Notes: generated by a model from the letters alone, not told the origin. Counted from the stretch's first letter, positions 47,883 through 56,834 are shown. The stretch is 64,000 nt of DNA from Caballeronia concitans (GCF_001544615.1 NZ_FCNV02000017.1:29690-93689); one strand, 5' to 3'. Numbers and translations: made by a program.

Positions 47883-48683
47883 ATGAAACTGTCCACGCTC
47901 AAGAAGCTCGTCGCCGCCGGCGTGATCGGCGCCACCTTCACCGCCGTCACCACCGCCGCGCACGCCGAAGACCTGCTCGATCAGGTCAAGCAGCGCGGCA
48001 CGCTGCGCGTCGGTCTGGAAGGCACGTTCCCGCCGTTCAATTCGAAAGCGCCGTCGGGCGAGCTCGTCGGCTATGACGTGGATATCGCGAAGGCCGTCGC
48101 CGCCAAGCTCGGCGTGAAGCCGGAGTTCGTGACGACGGAGTGGAGCGGCATCATCGCGGGCCTGCAGGCGGGCAAGTTCGACGTGATCGTCAACCAGGTC
48201 GGCATCACCGACAAGCGCAAGGAAACGCTCGACTTCTCGCCGGCGTACACGTACTCGAACGCGCAATTGATCCAGCGCAAGGACGACTCGCGCGAATTCA
48301 AGACGCTCGACGACCTGAAGGGCAAGAAGCTCGGCGTCGGGCTCGGCACGAACTACATGGACATGGCGAAGTCGGTGCCGGGCATCGACGTGAAGACGTA
48401 TCCGGGCGCGCCCGAATATCTGCGCGATCTCGCCGCGGGCCGCCTCGACGCCGCGCTCAACGACCGCCTGATGCTCGCGTACCTGCTCAAGAACTCGCAA
48501 CTGCCGTTGCGCACGGGCGCGAACGTCGGCGCGGGCAATCCGTCGGGCATTCCGTTCAAGAAGGGCAATCCGAAGTTCGCCAAGGCGATCGACGATGCGA
48601 TGACCCAGCTCGAAAAGGACGGCACGTTCGCGAAGATCTCCGACAAGTGGTTCGGCATCGACGTGACGAAGCCGGCGAAGTAA
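47883..48683 (+). CDS. Amino-acid ABC transporter substrate-binding protein, cystine/polar type
   Basis: A 266-residue periplasmic binding protein of the PAAT family (FliY/TcyA-like). The signal (LKKLVAAGVIGATFTAVTTAAHAE) is followed by LRVGLEGTFPPFNSKAPSGELVGYDVDIAKAVA, the classic ligand-binding opening. Cystine or a polar amino acid is likely. It precedes a permease gene, separated by a terminator hairpin, and no ATPase gene is in the window. Confidence 0.9.
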   Translation: MKLSTLKKLVAAGVIGATFTAVTTAAHAEDLLDQVKQRGTLRVGLEGTFPPFNSKAPSGELVGYDVDIAKAVAAKLGVKPEFVTTEWSGIIAGLQAGKFDVIVNQVGITDKRKETLDFSPAYTYSNAQLIQRKDDSREFKTLDDLKGKKLGVGLGTNYMDMAKSVPGIDVKTYPGAPEYLRDLAAGRLDAALNDRLMLAYLLKNSQLPLRTGANVGAGNPSGIPFKKGNPKFAKAIDDAMTQLEKDGTFAKISDKWFGIDVTKPAK

Positions 48684-48706
48684 TCGCGGGCTCATCGATA
48701 GTCAGC

Positions 48707-48745
48707 AGGGCGGCATCGTTTCGCGGTGCCGCCCTTCTCTTTTTG
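48707..48745 (+). terminator. Hairpin between the binding protein and permease genes
   Basis: AGGGCGGCA and TGCCGCCCT pair around an 11-base loop and are followed by TCTCTTTTT. It probably ends most transcripts after the binding protein, leaving less permease mRNA, a common ratio control in such operons. Confidence 0.85.
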
Positions 48746-48776
48746 GCGTTCGCTTATTTGCAGCGTCCGTTTATGA
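48743..48776 (+). promoter_or_regulatory. Possible secondary promoter of the permease gene
   Basis: TTCGCT, 17 bp and TATGAT lie just after the hairpin and about 70 bp before the permease start. The -10 is good and the -35 poor. Confidence 0.35.
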
Positions 48777-48846
48777 TGGGCGCTTTGCGCGCGACGGCTG
48801 AGTTCTGCGTCGTGTTTCGCGCGCTTTTCGCTTACGTTTTCCCTCC

Positions 48847-49506
48847 ATGTCCACGACTTCCCTGCTCGTTGAATCGGCGCCGGTGCTGGCGCAAGGCGCG
48901 CTCTTGACGATCAAGTTCGCGCTCTACTCGATGTTCTTCGGCCTCATCGCGGCCGTGGCGCTGGCGTTGATGGGCATCAGCCGCAATCGGGCGCTCGTCG
49001 CGATCGGGCGCTGTTATGTGAGCATCATGCGCGGCACGCCGCTGCTCGTGCAGATCTTCGTGATCTATTACGGCTTGCCGAGTCTCGGGATTTCGCTCGA
49101 ACCGACGCCCGCCGGCGTGATCGCGCTGTCGGCGAACGTCGCGGCGTATCTGTCGGAAAGCATGCGCGGCGCGATTCTCGGCATCCATAGCGGGCAATGG
49201 CTCGCCGCGTACAGCCTCGGGCTTTCGCGCGGGCAGACGCTGCGCTACGTGATCGGGCCGCAGGCGCTGCGCATCGCGGTGCCGAGCCTGTCGAACAGCC
49301 TCATCAGCCTCATCAAGGATACGTCGCTCGTGTCGGTCATCACCGTGACCGAGCTTTTGAGAAGCGCGCAGGAAGTGATTGCATCGACGTATCAGCCGCT
49401 GCCGCTCTATCTCGCGGCAGCGTTCGTCTACTGGGTGCTGTGCAGCGTGCTGGAAGTCGTCCAGCGCGTGTTCGAGCGGCGCCTGGCGCTGCCCGGACGG
49501 CACTGA
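48847..49506 (+). CDS. Amino-acid ABC transporter permease, His/Glu/Gln/Arg/opine type
   Basis: A 219-residue inner-membrane permease. It has about five spans and the EAA-loop-like segment AYSLGLSRGQTLRYVIGPQALRIAVPSLSN. Family members form homodimers or heterodimers; only one permease gene is present. It pairs with the binding protein upstream. The next gene is an unrelated oxidoreductase on the other strand, so the ATPase must be encoded elsewhere. Confidence 0.92.
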   Translation: MSTTSLLVESAPVLAQGALLTIKFALYSMFFGLIAAVALALMGISRNRALVAIGRCYVSIMRGTPLLVQIFVIYYGLPSLGISLEPTPAGVIALSANVAAYLSESMRGAILGIHSGQWLAAYSLGLSRGQTLRYVIGPQALRIAVPSLSNSLISLIKDTSLVSVITVTELLRSAQEVIASTYQPLPLYLAAAFVYWVLCSVLEVVQRVFERRLALPGRH

Positions 49507-49521
49507 ACGTTCGCTTCCGGT

Positions 49522-50514
49522 TCACTCGCTCTCGAACGGAAAGCGCACGTTCAGATCGCGCCGCGCGGCGTCCATGATCGCCATCATGCGCATGGACGTC
49601 GCGTGCGGCATCACCGGGCTTTCGGTCGCGCCGGCGCGCAGCAGATCGCAGAAATGCGCGGTCTCGTAATTCAGCCCGCCGCCCGTGAAAGGCTCGTCCA
49701 GTTCGATGCGGCGCCCATCCGTATAAGCGATGGTCGCGCGCGCCGGATTCCACCAGTTCTCGTGAATGGTCACCGTGCCGAGCGTGCCGCCGATCAGCGC
49801 GTCGCCGCGGCCTTGCAGGTCCAGTCCGCAGAAGATCTGCGAAATGCCGCGCTCGTGGCGCACGTTCAGGCTCGCGAAGACATCGACGCCCGTCGCGCCG
49901 ACGCGCCCGATCGTCTGGACATCGAGCGCTTCGCCGAGCCAGTCGACCGCGAGAAACGCTTCGTAAATGCCGATATCGAGCAGCGCGCCGCCGCCCGCAT
50001 CGAGCGAGAAAGACGGATGATCGGCGGGCACGTTCGCCATCGAGCAGCCCGCGCGCACGAGGCCGATGTCGCCGATCGGATCGCTTTCAAGATGCTCGCG
50101 CAAGCGCCGGTAGAGCGGATAGAACGGCGGCTTCATCGCTTCCATGAAGAGCAGCTTCGACGCGCGCGCCGCGTCGATCATGCGTTGCAGCGTGCGCGCG
50201 TTCACCGCCGCCGGCTTTTCGCAGAGCACCGGCTTGCCCGCTTCGAACGCGCGCAACGCGTAATGCGGATGACTGTCCTGCATCGTCGCGATATAGAGCG
50301 CATCGACGTTGGCGAGCAAGGTGTCGAAGTCATCGAAAGCGCGTGCGCCGAACGGCTCGGCGAGCGCGCGCGCCGGCTCCGCGCGCCGCGACCAGACGCC
50401 CGCGAGCGTCGCGCCTTCGACGTGCCTCAGGCCATCGGCGAAGCGCCGCGCGATGCGTCCCGCGCCGACGATGCCCCAGCGTACGGTGTCGAGTGTGGTG
50501 TGGTTGTCGGTCAA
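49522..50514 (-). CDS. Gfo/Idh/MocA family oxidoreductase
   Basis: A 330-residue NAD(P)-dependent dehydrogenase. The Rossmann motif is WGIVGAGRIARRFADGL, and CEKPAAVN is the conserved lysine-proline catalytic motif; the C-terminal half is the family beta-sheet domain. Substrates are usually sugars, inositols or dihydrodiols. The best start is a TTG at 50514, preceded by GGAGG with five-base spacing; no ATG lies nearby and the frame is open 22 codons further. It is encoded next to a DgoR-like regulator on the same strand. Confidence 0.87.
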   Translation of the reverse strand: MTDNHTTLDTVRWGIVGAGRIARRFADGLRHVEGATLAGVWSRRAEPARALAEPFGARAFDDFDTLLANVDALYIATMQDSHPHYALRAFEAGKPVLCEKPAAVNARTLQRMIDAARASKLLFMEAMKPPFYPLYRRLREHLESDPIGDIGLVRAGCSMANVPADHPSFSLDAGGGALLDIGIYEAFLAVDWLGEALDVQTIGRVGATGVDVFASLNVRHERGISQIFCGLDLQGRGDALIGGTLGTVTIHENWWNPARATIAYTDGRRIELDEPFTGGGLNYETAHFCDLLRAGATESPVMPHATSMRMMAIMDAARRDLNVRFPFESE

Positions 50515-50577
50515 GCGCGCCTCCGCGTGTGTGTTCGTCGTGCGGGGATTGTGCCTGATCGGGCGGCGCGAAAAGCA

Positions 50578-50602
50578 CAAAGCCGGGACAAGTCCCGGCT
50601 TC
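50578..50602 (-). terminator. Rho-independent terminator after the GntR-family gene
   Basis: On the minus strand GCCGGGAC-TT-GTCCCGGC is followed by TTTGTGCTTTT, placed just after the regulator stop. Confidence 0.8.
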
Positions 50603-50641
50603 GGTCGGACAGCATGTCTGGCCCTTGCGGGCGAGGACGCG

Positions 50642-51394
50642 TCAGGCGCCAGCGGATGCGTTCACGTCCGGCGGCGTGGCCCGCTCGCCCATGCGCTCCA
50701 GTGAGAACGCTCGGCCGACTTCTTCCGCCGCGAGATCGACGAGCGCCCGCGTCGCGCGCTCGGCGCCCGCCGGGTCTTTCGCCTCGATCGCCTCGACGAC
50801 GCTGCGCTGCGCCGCCAGCGTGGCCTCGCGCACGGACTCGATGCCGTCGACGATCGGATTCACGGTCACGAGCGCGCCGCGCACGATCGCTGTCATCTGC
50901 CGGAAGAACTGGTTGCCGCTCGCGGCCACGATGCGCGTATGCAGCACCTCGTCCGCCGCCTGATATTCCGGCTCGCCGAAGTGCAGACGCGCGAGCGTTT
51001 CGAACGCGTCACGAATGCCGGCGATCTCATCGGGCGTGGCGCGTGCGGCCGCGAGCGCGGCGGCGCGCGGCTCGATCAGCATCCGGAATTCGATTACATC
51101 GCGCAGAAAGGTCTGATCCGGCTTTGCGCGAAAGCGCCAGCTCACCACGTCTTCGTCGATCAGACGCCAGTCGCTCATCGGCCGGATGCGCGTGCCGGTT
51201 TTAGGGCGCACGTCCAGCATATGCCGCGCGAGCAGCATCGAGAGCGCTTCGCGCATCACGGTGCGGCTCACGTCGAATTCCTTGGACAGGATGTCCTGCG
51301 GCGGCAGTATCGCGCCATATTTTTGCTCGACGATCCCGGAGACGAGTCCGTCCATGACTTTCGCCACCAGCGATCGCTCTTTGTTTTCATCCAT
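50642..51394 (-). CDS. GntR/FadR-family (FCD) transcriptional regulator, DgoR-like
   Basis: A 250-residue repressor. The N-terminal winged helix-turn-helix includes LPPQDILSKEFDVSRTVMREALSML, and the C-terminal FCD ligand domain has the metal-ligand pattern with DEVLHTRIVAASGN. The segment MSDWRLIDEDVVSWRF after the DNA-binding domain resembles the galactonate repressor DgoR, which suggests a sugar-acid ligand. No sugar-acid catabolic operon is seen in the window apart from the adjacent Gfo/Idh gene. The ATG at 51394 begins MDENKERSLV. Confidence 0.87.
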   Translation of the reverse strand: MDENKERSLVAKVMDGLVSGIVEQKYGAILPPQDILSKEFDVSRTVMREALSMLLARHMLDVRPKTGTRIRPMSDWRLIDEDVVSWRFRAKPDQTFLRDVIEFRMLIEPRAAALAAARATPDEIAGIRDAFETLARLHFGEPEYQAADEVLHTRIVAASGNQFFRQMTAIVRGALVTVNPIVDGIESVREATLAAQRSVVEAIEAKDPAGAERATRALVDLAAEEVGRAFSLERMGERATPPDVNASAGA

Positions 51395-51913
51395 TACGCT
51401 TCTCCCCTTTCCGCCTGTCCGTAGCCATGTGTGTCTGTGCGCATCGCGTTCGCGCGTCCCGTGGCGGCAAGGCACGACGACTGCTTGATTCTGCATTCGT
51501 CGCGCTATACGTTGCGGCTTCGTTGCATCGAAAGCCAGTCAGGGAAGTCCTGACAGGGTATTCCCTCTGACTTTCGCAACACGCGCCGCAGCCGCGTTCG
51601 CCGCCTCCCATTTCGTCCGCTTGCCGGTTCTTCCTGCGCTCGCGCCGCGCGCGTGCCGCCGTTCATCAGGGAAACTGAGGAATGGCAACACCGCAGCGCG
51701 GCGCGATCGTTCGCTTTTATGTTCTTTTCGGCCCGAGATTTCGTCGGCCGGTGATAAAGCCATTTGAGCAAGCAACTCGTATGCTTTCTGTGCGAACGCG
51801 AACGCTCGCCCAATTGGATGGCCTTATTGTATGACGCGATGCAGCGAATCATATTGCACTGCTTAGTACATCAATCTACCGATGATTCGCCCGCGAAAGA
51901 TGTTGACCGATGC
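51395..51913. other. 519-bp intergenic region, no gene seen
   Basis: Lies upstream of the GntR-family gene and after the stop of the GT4 gene. It is less GC-rich near 51700-51880 and must contain the regulator promoter. Its short frames in all directions lack any family hallmark, so I call none. Confidence 0.5.
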
Positions 51914-53062
51914 TTAAATGCTGTCCGGAGCGCGCGTGCGCCGCGTGTCGATTCGCATCGAACGATGATCCAGCGACTCGCGCTCGGCAAGCGTCTGCTG
52001 ATACACCGTCATGTAGTCTGCGGCCACGCTTTCGACCGAAAGCCGGTGGAGATTTTCCTGCGCACGCGACGCGTACTGGCCGCGCGCCTGCGAGTCGATC
52101 AGCAGCCAGCGCAGCTTCGATGCGGCCTGCGCGGGATCGCCCGGCGGCACGAGCACGCCGGCGGCGCCGTCGTCGAGAAGATCGGGGATGCCGCCCACGC
52201 GCGTCGCGACGATCGCGCAGCCGGCCTCGCGCGCTTCCGAGATCGCGAGCGGACACGGGTCCTGATGCGACAGCAGCGCGAAGACATCAGCGCTCGCGAG
52301 ATACGGACGCGGGTCCGCGACGAAGCCGGTGAAGTCCACCGCATCCGCAATGCCGAGTTCCGCGGCGAGCGATTCCATCGCTCCGCGCTCGGGGCCATCG
52401 CCAATCAGATAAAGATGCGGCTCCGGCAGAAATTCGCGCTGATGCGCCGACTGCGCGTGGACGAGCGCGAACGCCTTCAACAGATCGGCGATGCCTTTGC
52501 GCCGATACATCCCCGCGACGCATACGATATTCGGATGCCTCAACCGCACTTGCCGCCCCATCGGCCGACACGTGAGGCGCGGCGCCGCGACCGCGCCGTT
52601 GAGCACGACCGAAAGCCTGTCGTGGCCGATGCCGCGCTCTTCGAGCGTGTGCGCGACGTCATGGCTCACGGCGACCATGCGATCGCCCGCGCGTACGAGC
52701 GACGCGCTCTTCTGCAATTCATGATGCACGGTCGTCACGAGCGCGAAGCGGCGTCGCATGCTGCCGAAGCGCGAAATGAGCGCGCCCGTCATCATGTGCG
52801 CGTGAACGATGTCGGGATCGAAACGATCGATGAGTCTGTTGAATGCCGCGATCATCGACGGCACGCGCCACGGCTGGCGCGACTGCTGAAGCGGAATATG
52901 CGTGATGCCATGACGGCGCAACAGCGGCTCGAAGCCGCCGCCCGACGAAGCCACCACCACGTCCTGCCCCATCCGCGCCTGCATGCACGCGAGGTCCACC
53001 ATCATGTTGACGGTGCCGTTGCCGATCGTCTGCGCGTGATTGGCGAGATGAACTATTCGCAT
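51914..53062 (-). CDS. Glycosyltransferase family 4
   Basis: A 382-residue GT-B fold retaining transferase. The N-terminal acceptor half opens with RIVHLANHAQTIGNGTVNMMVDLA, and the donor half carries VCVAGMYRRKGIADLLKAFALV and the conserved EX7E-type region SHQDPCPLAISEAREAGCAIVATRVGGIPDLL. Such enzymes build exopolysaccharide, LPS O-antigen or glycolipids. The start at MRIVHLAN was chosen over 14 upstream codons. A GNAT gene lies upstream and an EPS priming transferase 4 kb away, so an EPS role is possible but not shown. Confidence 0.88.
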   Translation of the reverse strand: MRIVHLANHAQTIGNGTVNMMVDLACMQARMGQDVVVASSGGGFEPLLRRHGITHIPLQQSRQPWRVPSMIAAFNRLIDRFDPDIVHAHMMTGALISRFGSMRRRFALVTTVHHELQKSASLVRAGDRMVAVSHDVAHTLEERGIGHDRLSVVLNGAVAAPRLTCRPMGRQVRLRHPNIVCVAGMYRRKGIADLLKAFALVHAQSAHQREFLPEPHLYLIGDGPERGAMESLAAELGIADAVDFTGFVADPRPYLASADVFALLSHQDPCPLAISEAREAGCAIVATRVGGIPDLLDDGAAGVLVPPGDPAQAASKLRWLLIDSQARGQYASRAQENLHRLSVESVAADYMTVYQQTLAERESLDHRSMRIDTRRTRAPDSI

Positions 53063-53176
53063 GAGGGTGCAGGTTGCACGCGTGAACGTCGTACGTGAGT
53101 ACACCGGCCGCGTGGATCGTTATTCTTCTGGAAACTTCTCGGCGATGACGCGCAGTCGCGTGCGCGCCGGCACTGC

Positions 53177-53710
53177 CTACAGCAGTTCGTACGTGTTCGC
53201 GAATGTGTGTCCGCCAATCTGACGTTTGCTTGCGCCGGCTGCTTCGCGAGTCTGACGGCCCTTTCTCGTCAGACCGATATACGGCATGCCGTGCTCGAGA
53301 AACGGTCCTTCCGTCTTGCGAAAGCCGAATTCTTCGTAAAAGCCGCGCAGACTCACCGGCGCCGTCAGACGAACGGCACGGCCGGGCCAACGCTCCGCGC
53401 ACACTGCGAGCACGCGTTCGATGAGCGCATGCGCGGTGCCGTCACCGCGACGCAGCGGACTTGTCAGGATCTTGTCCACCACGACTTCGGGATCTTCGAG
53501 ATCGCCTTCGTGAATGCGGGCATAGGCAAGGACCGGCATCGAGCGCGTCATGTCATCGGTGGCGAATACATGAACGCCGGTTTCGTCGCGACCGTCAGCA
53601 TCGAGATGAACATGCGATTGCTCGACGACGAACACCGCACTGCGCGCGCGCAAAATCAGATAAAGCTCGCGCGCAGTGAGCTGTTCGAAATCCAGTGTTT
53701 TCCAGTTCAT
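53177..53710 (-). CDS. GNAT acetyltransferase, ElaA-like
   Basis: A 177-residue GNAT protein. The first 150 residues match ElaA-type domains: LTARELYLILRARSAVFVVEQ at the start and the acetyl-CoA loop near LTSPLRRGDGTAHALIERVL, with PVSLRGFYEEFGF after. A further 25 residues (KGRQTREAAGASKRQIGG) are basic. The acetyl acceptor is unknown. It is transcribed toward the GT4 gene (114 bp gap), so they may be co-expressed. Confidence 0.85.
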   Translation of the reverse strand: MNWKTLDFEQLTARELYLILRARSAVFVVEQSHVHLDADGRDETGVHVFATDDMTRSMPVLAYARIHEGDLEDPEVVVDKILTSPLRRGDGTAHALIERVLAVCAERWPGRAVRLTAPVSLRGFYEEFGFRKTEGPFLEHGMPYIGLTRKGRQTREAAGASKRQIGGHTFANTYELL

Positions 53711-54079
53711 ATTCTTCTTCTCCTTGCTTGCCGGTTAAGGCGTTGACGATTGAACGTTACGTGTCGCGCACCAATGTTTCAGTGCGCGGGCGCACCGACG
53801 TCCCACGTTGCGAGCCCGTCAAATAAGGCCCGGCACACGAAGAACGTCACGGGGAAATGACGTCTTCAGCGAGCAGCGCCATGCCATGTCGACGAGCCTT
53901 GCGAAGTTCACGCAAGGACGGCGCACGTGCATCGATTGCGCTCGCGTCGCCGGGCACCTTCATGGGAAAATCAAAATGCATACCGCGATCGATCGCGACG
54001 GAAGGGCAGGTAAAAACAACGAGGACTTCGAAACGCGCGCGGTATCGCTTGCCGGCTTCTCCGGTCCCGAGGTCACTCC
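53711..54079. other. Intergenic region with one possible small gene
   Basis: A 369-bp gap between the divergent GNAT and DUF1839 genes. It holds a small open frame listed separately. No terminator or clear promoter pair could be fixed by eye. Confidence 0.5.
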
Positions 54080-54083
54080 ATGA
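53886..54083 (+). CDS. Possible small hypothetical protein coupled to the DUF1839 gene
   Basis: A 65-residue frame beginning MSTSLAKFTQGRRTCIDCAR, with one CxxC pair (CIDC) and no recognised domain. Its stop overlaps the DUF1839 ATG as ATGA, which would couple translation. An earlier ATG at 53808 is also in frame. Coding potential is uncertain because another frame is open here too, and no ribosome binding site is strong. Confidence 0.3.
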   Translation: MSTSLAKFTQGRRTCIDCARVAGHLHGKIKMHTAIDRDGRAGKNNEDFETRAVSLAGFSGPEVTP

Positions 54084-55144
54084 GCGCGTTTCATACCAGC
54101 GCTATGACGGCTTCAAGCGTCGGTCGTTCACGCGTTGTTTCGCTCGATCCGCTGCGCATGCGCGCGCGGCGTCATCGTGCGCACGAGCTGCATCGCGGCG
54201 AGCGCATCTGGCGCGATGGCGCGGGCCCTGTCGATTTATGGATCGAGCTACTTCATGGCAACCGGCTCGAACCGCATGCGGCGCTCGCGTTCACGGTCAC
54301 GCAAGATTTCGAAGACGATCAGTTCACGCTCGCGCGTGTTTCTCCCGAGGACATCGAAAAGCTGTACGGCCTGCAAGTGCAGGAGCTTTCCGTATTCGAT
54401 TCGCTCGAAGAACGCGCCATCGTGCAGACGCGGCGCGGCAATATCGTGCTCGTCGAAGTCGATGCATTCTTTCTTCCCGATGGACGCGCGCCGTCGTATC
54501 GCCAAGAGCATGCGAAGACGACCATCGCCATTGATGTGATCGATCCCGATGCGCGGCGGCTCGGCTACTTTCATCGCACGGGCTATCACCTGCTCGATGG
54601 CGACGACTACGACGGCGTGTTGAGTACCAACGCGGCGCATGATGCGGAGCATGCCGGTGCAGCAGGCACAGTGCATGGGCAGGCGCTCTTTCCGCATGTC
54701 GAGTTCGCGAAGCGCGTGCGCGATCCGTTGTCGGGGACGCCGCTCGCGGAAGTATCGGCGGACCTGTTATGCGCGCATCTCTTGCGACGTCCGATGCATA
54801 ACCCGATCGCGCGCTGGCGTGCTGCGTTTCCCGCGCATGTCGATACGATGCTCGCGCGTGGCGATGCTTACTCGCGGCTCTATGCGTGCAACGTGATGCG
54901 TGCGCTCGGCGCGAACTTCGAGTTGCTCGCGCATTACCTTCACTGGATGCGCGAGCAGGGCTTCGACATTCCGATGTCCACGCATCTCGGCGCGCGCAGA
55001 ATCGCAAGCGAAGCGATGGTCATGCAATGCCGGCTTGCACGCGCGTTGTCGCGTTCGGAGCGCGATCTGTGCGATGCGTCCTTCGACGTGATGGAAGACG
55101 CATACGATCGCGTCGTTCCGCCGTTGGCGAGCATCGTGTGCTAA
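54080..55144 (+). CDS. DUF1839 family protein
   Basis: A 354-residue protein that I assign to DUF1839 from its overall pattern (FTLARVSPEDIEKLYGLQVQELSVFDSLEERAIVQ in the first half and HYLHWMREQGFDIPMSTHLGARRIASEAMV in the second). No catalytic motif is obvious and there is no signal or membrane span. From memory, DUF1839 genes elsewhere often neighbour amino-acid:carrier-protein ligase and carrier-protein genes; none is seen here. The start at 54080 has CGAGGT seven bases upstream; an ATG at 54104 is an alternative. The assignment is by recollection of the family and not proven. Confidence 0.65.
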   Translation: MSAFHTSAMTASSVGRSRVVSLDPLRMRARRHRAHELHRGERIWRDGAGPVDLWIELLHGNRLEPHAALAFTVTQDFEDDQFTLARVSPEDIEKLYGLQVQELSVFDSLEERAIVQTRRGNIVLVEVDAFFLPDGRAPSYRQEHAKTTIAIDVIDPDARRLGYFHRTGYHLLDGDDYDGVLSTNAAHDAEHAGAAGTVHGQALFPHVEFAKRVRDPLSGTPLAEVSADLLCAHLLRRPMHNPIARWRAAFPAHVDTMLARGDAYSRLYACNVMRALGANFELLAHYLHWMREQGFDIPMSTHLGARRIASEAMVMQCRLARALSRSERDLCDASFDVMEDAYDRVVPPLASIVC

Positions 55145-56085
55145 TCGTATGTTGATTGATCGGGCCGACACTTGGGCACTCGGTGTCGGCATCTCTCCGA
55201 CACTCATCGCAATGTGACGCCATCGCGTCATTTGCATTTCATGCGCGCATGATCAGATGAGCGGCGTCGAAGATTGTCCTCGATGAAACGTTTCTGTGCG
55301 CTCGCACCACGCAGTTCAGACGTTTGAAAAAGCCCGAAGCGTCGATTGGGTCCGCAAACGTTTGGCGTTTGCATCGCTTTCGTCATGCGAATGAGAGGCC
55401 CGCTGCAAGCCTTGTGTGGGGCTTTCCACGCTCCGGCGGCAGCGCCTGATTCGCATTCGTACGAGGCTTTGCCCACCGATTTTCCGAAAGGTGAACCCGG
55501 CGCAACGTTTGAGCTTTCGCTGAAAACCGCTGGAACACTTTCGCTCTTGCCCGCAAACCCTTGTGCCGCAAGGCGCGAGCGGCGATCAAGCGGAACTGCG
55601 GCAACCTCGCGTTCGCTAAGCCACCAAACCGATGGAACATGGATGAATCAATTTTCTTTATCCCTACGATAGTAGGTGTCCCGTCGGGATGGCGGCGGGC
55701 GGCGAGGCTTATCGCACGGTGATGAACGAAGGACGGACTGTTGGATCGCGGGATTGCGCTGACGATACCGTTTCGGGCGCATCCGGATTCCTAAGACCAC
55801 CCCTGTTCAAGACTGAAACAAAAACGCAGCGCTGCACCGCGTCACATCCGGTGCTTCCGCTATGAGGCCCCACCGGCATTGACGTTGCCCGCATTGGCAC
55901 AGTCCTCGCTAAAAGAGTCGCGCAACCCGAACCGACGCGACCAACTAAATCAACTCAAGCGAGGGCGGGCTGCTAACGGGGCTGGTGTGAGGCGTTTTCA
56001 AAAGCGGCAGGACGAAGCCGCGCAGAGAACGATGACACCAGTATAAAAAGTGAAGCGCAACGCGCGAAGTTACGAGAGAAAAATC
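55145..56085. other. 941-bp region without a convincing gene
   Basis: Between DUF1839 and the Crp-like gene. A small inverted repeat (TGACGC-CATC-GCGTCA, 55215-55230) follows DUF1839 and may be a weak terminator. Overlapping frames of 60-108 codons exist on both strands between 55228 and 55672 but none has a ribosome binding site plus a recognisable family, so I call none. A TATAAA at about 56043 lies just upstream of the Crp-like start and may be its -10. Confidence 0.5.
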
Positions 56086-56832
56086 ATGCTGACCCTCCAG
56101 TCCGACCTGCACGGCAACCACCTGCTTGGCGCGCTTCCCGCGCACGAATGGCAAGCTCTGACTCCGCATCTCGAACTCGTTCAACTCCGCACCGAACAAC
56201 TGCTTTGCGATTCGGGCCAACGCATTCACCACGTCTACTTTCCGACGACGGCCATCATCTCCCTGCTGCACACGATGGAAGACGGCGGTTCCGTCGAAAT
56301 CGCCGCAGTGGGCCGCGAAGGGATGACGGGCGTGCCGGTCCTCACGGGCGGCGAAACGATGCCGACGCGCGTGCAGGTGCAATGCCCCGGCTTCGCGTAT
56401 CGCATGAGCGCGCAGGCGCTGCGCGAGCAGTTCGGCCGTTCCGACTTCCTCCGCCGCCTGATGCTGCTCTACATGCAAGCCCTGCTCACGCAAGTCGCGC
56501 AGACGGCCGCATGTAATCGTCATCACTCGCTCAACAAGCAACTGTGCCGCTGGCTGCTGATCGAAATCGACCGCACCGCGTCCAACGAACTGCAAGTGAC
56601 GCAGCAACTGATCGCCGACATGCTGGGCGTGCGCCGCGAAGGCGTGACCGAAGCGGCGGGCAAGCTGCACGATGCAGGACTCATCCATCACAGCCGTGGC
56701 TGCATCAAGGTCGTGGATCGCGAAGGCCTCGAAGCGCGCGCATGCGAGTGCTACGGCCTCGTGAAGCGCGAGTTCGATCGCCTGCTGCCGCGTTTGCGCG
56801 CGCAGGAAGCGGTCTCGGCGTCCAGTGTCTGA
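56086..56832 (+). CDS. Crp/Fnr-family transcriptional regulator
   Basis: A 248-residue regulator. Residues about 20-110 form a cyclic-nucleotide-binding-like beta barrel (HHVYFPTTAIISLLHTMEDGGSVEIAAVGREGMTG), and the C-terminal helix-turn-helix reads TQQLIADMLGVRREGVTEAAGKLHDAGLI. It lacks Fnr-type N-terminal cysteines and the classic cAMP pocket arginine motif of Crp is not evident, so the ligand is unknown. The start at MLTLQSDLHGN was used. Its stop lies two bases before the priming glycosyltransferase, so they form one operon. Confidence 0.87.
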   Translation: MLTLQSDLHGNHLLGALPAHEWQALTPHLELVQLRTEQLLCDSGQRIHHVYFPTTAIISLLHTMEDGGSVEIAAVGREGMTGVPVLTGGETMPTRVQVQCPGFAYRMSAQALREQFGRSDFLRRLMLLYMQALLTQVAQTAACNRHHSLNKQLCRWLLIEIDRTASNELQVTQQLIADMLGVRREGVTEAAGKLHDAGLIHHSRGCIKVVDREGLEARACECYGLVKREFDRLLPRLRAQEAVSASSV

Positions 56833-56834
56833 CG

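Noticed and set aside
55346-55672. 108-codon plus-strand frame in the gap after DUF1839
   Set aside because: Overlaps comparable minus-strand frames, has no ribosome binding site or known domain; kept as part of an unassigned region.
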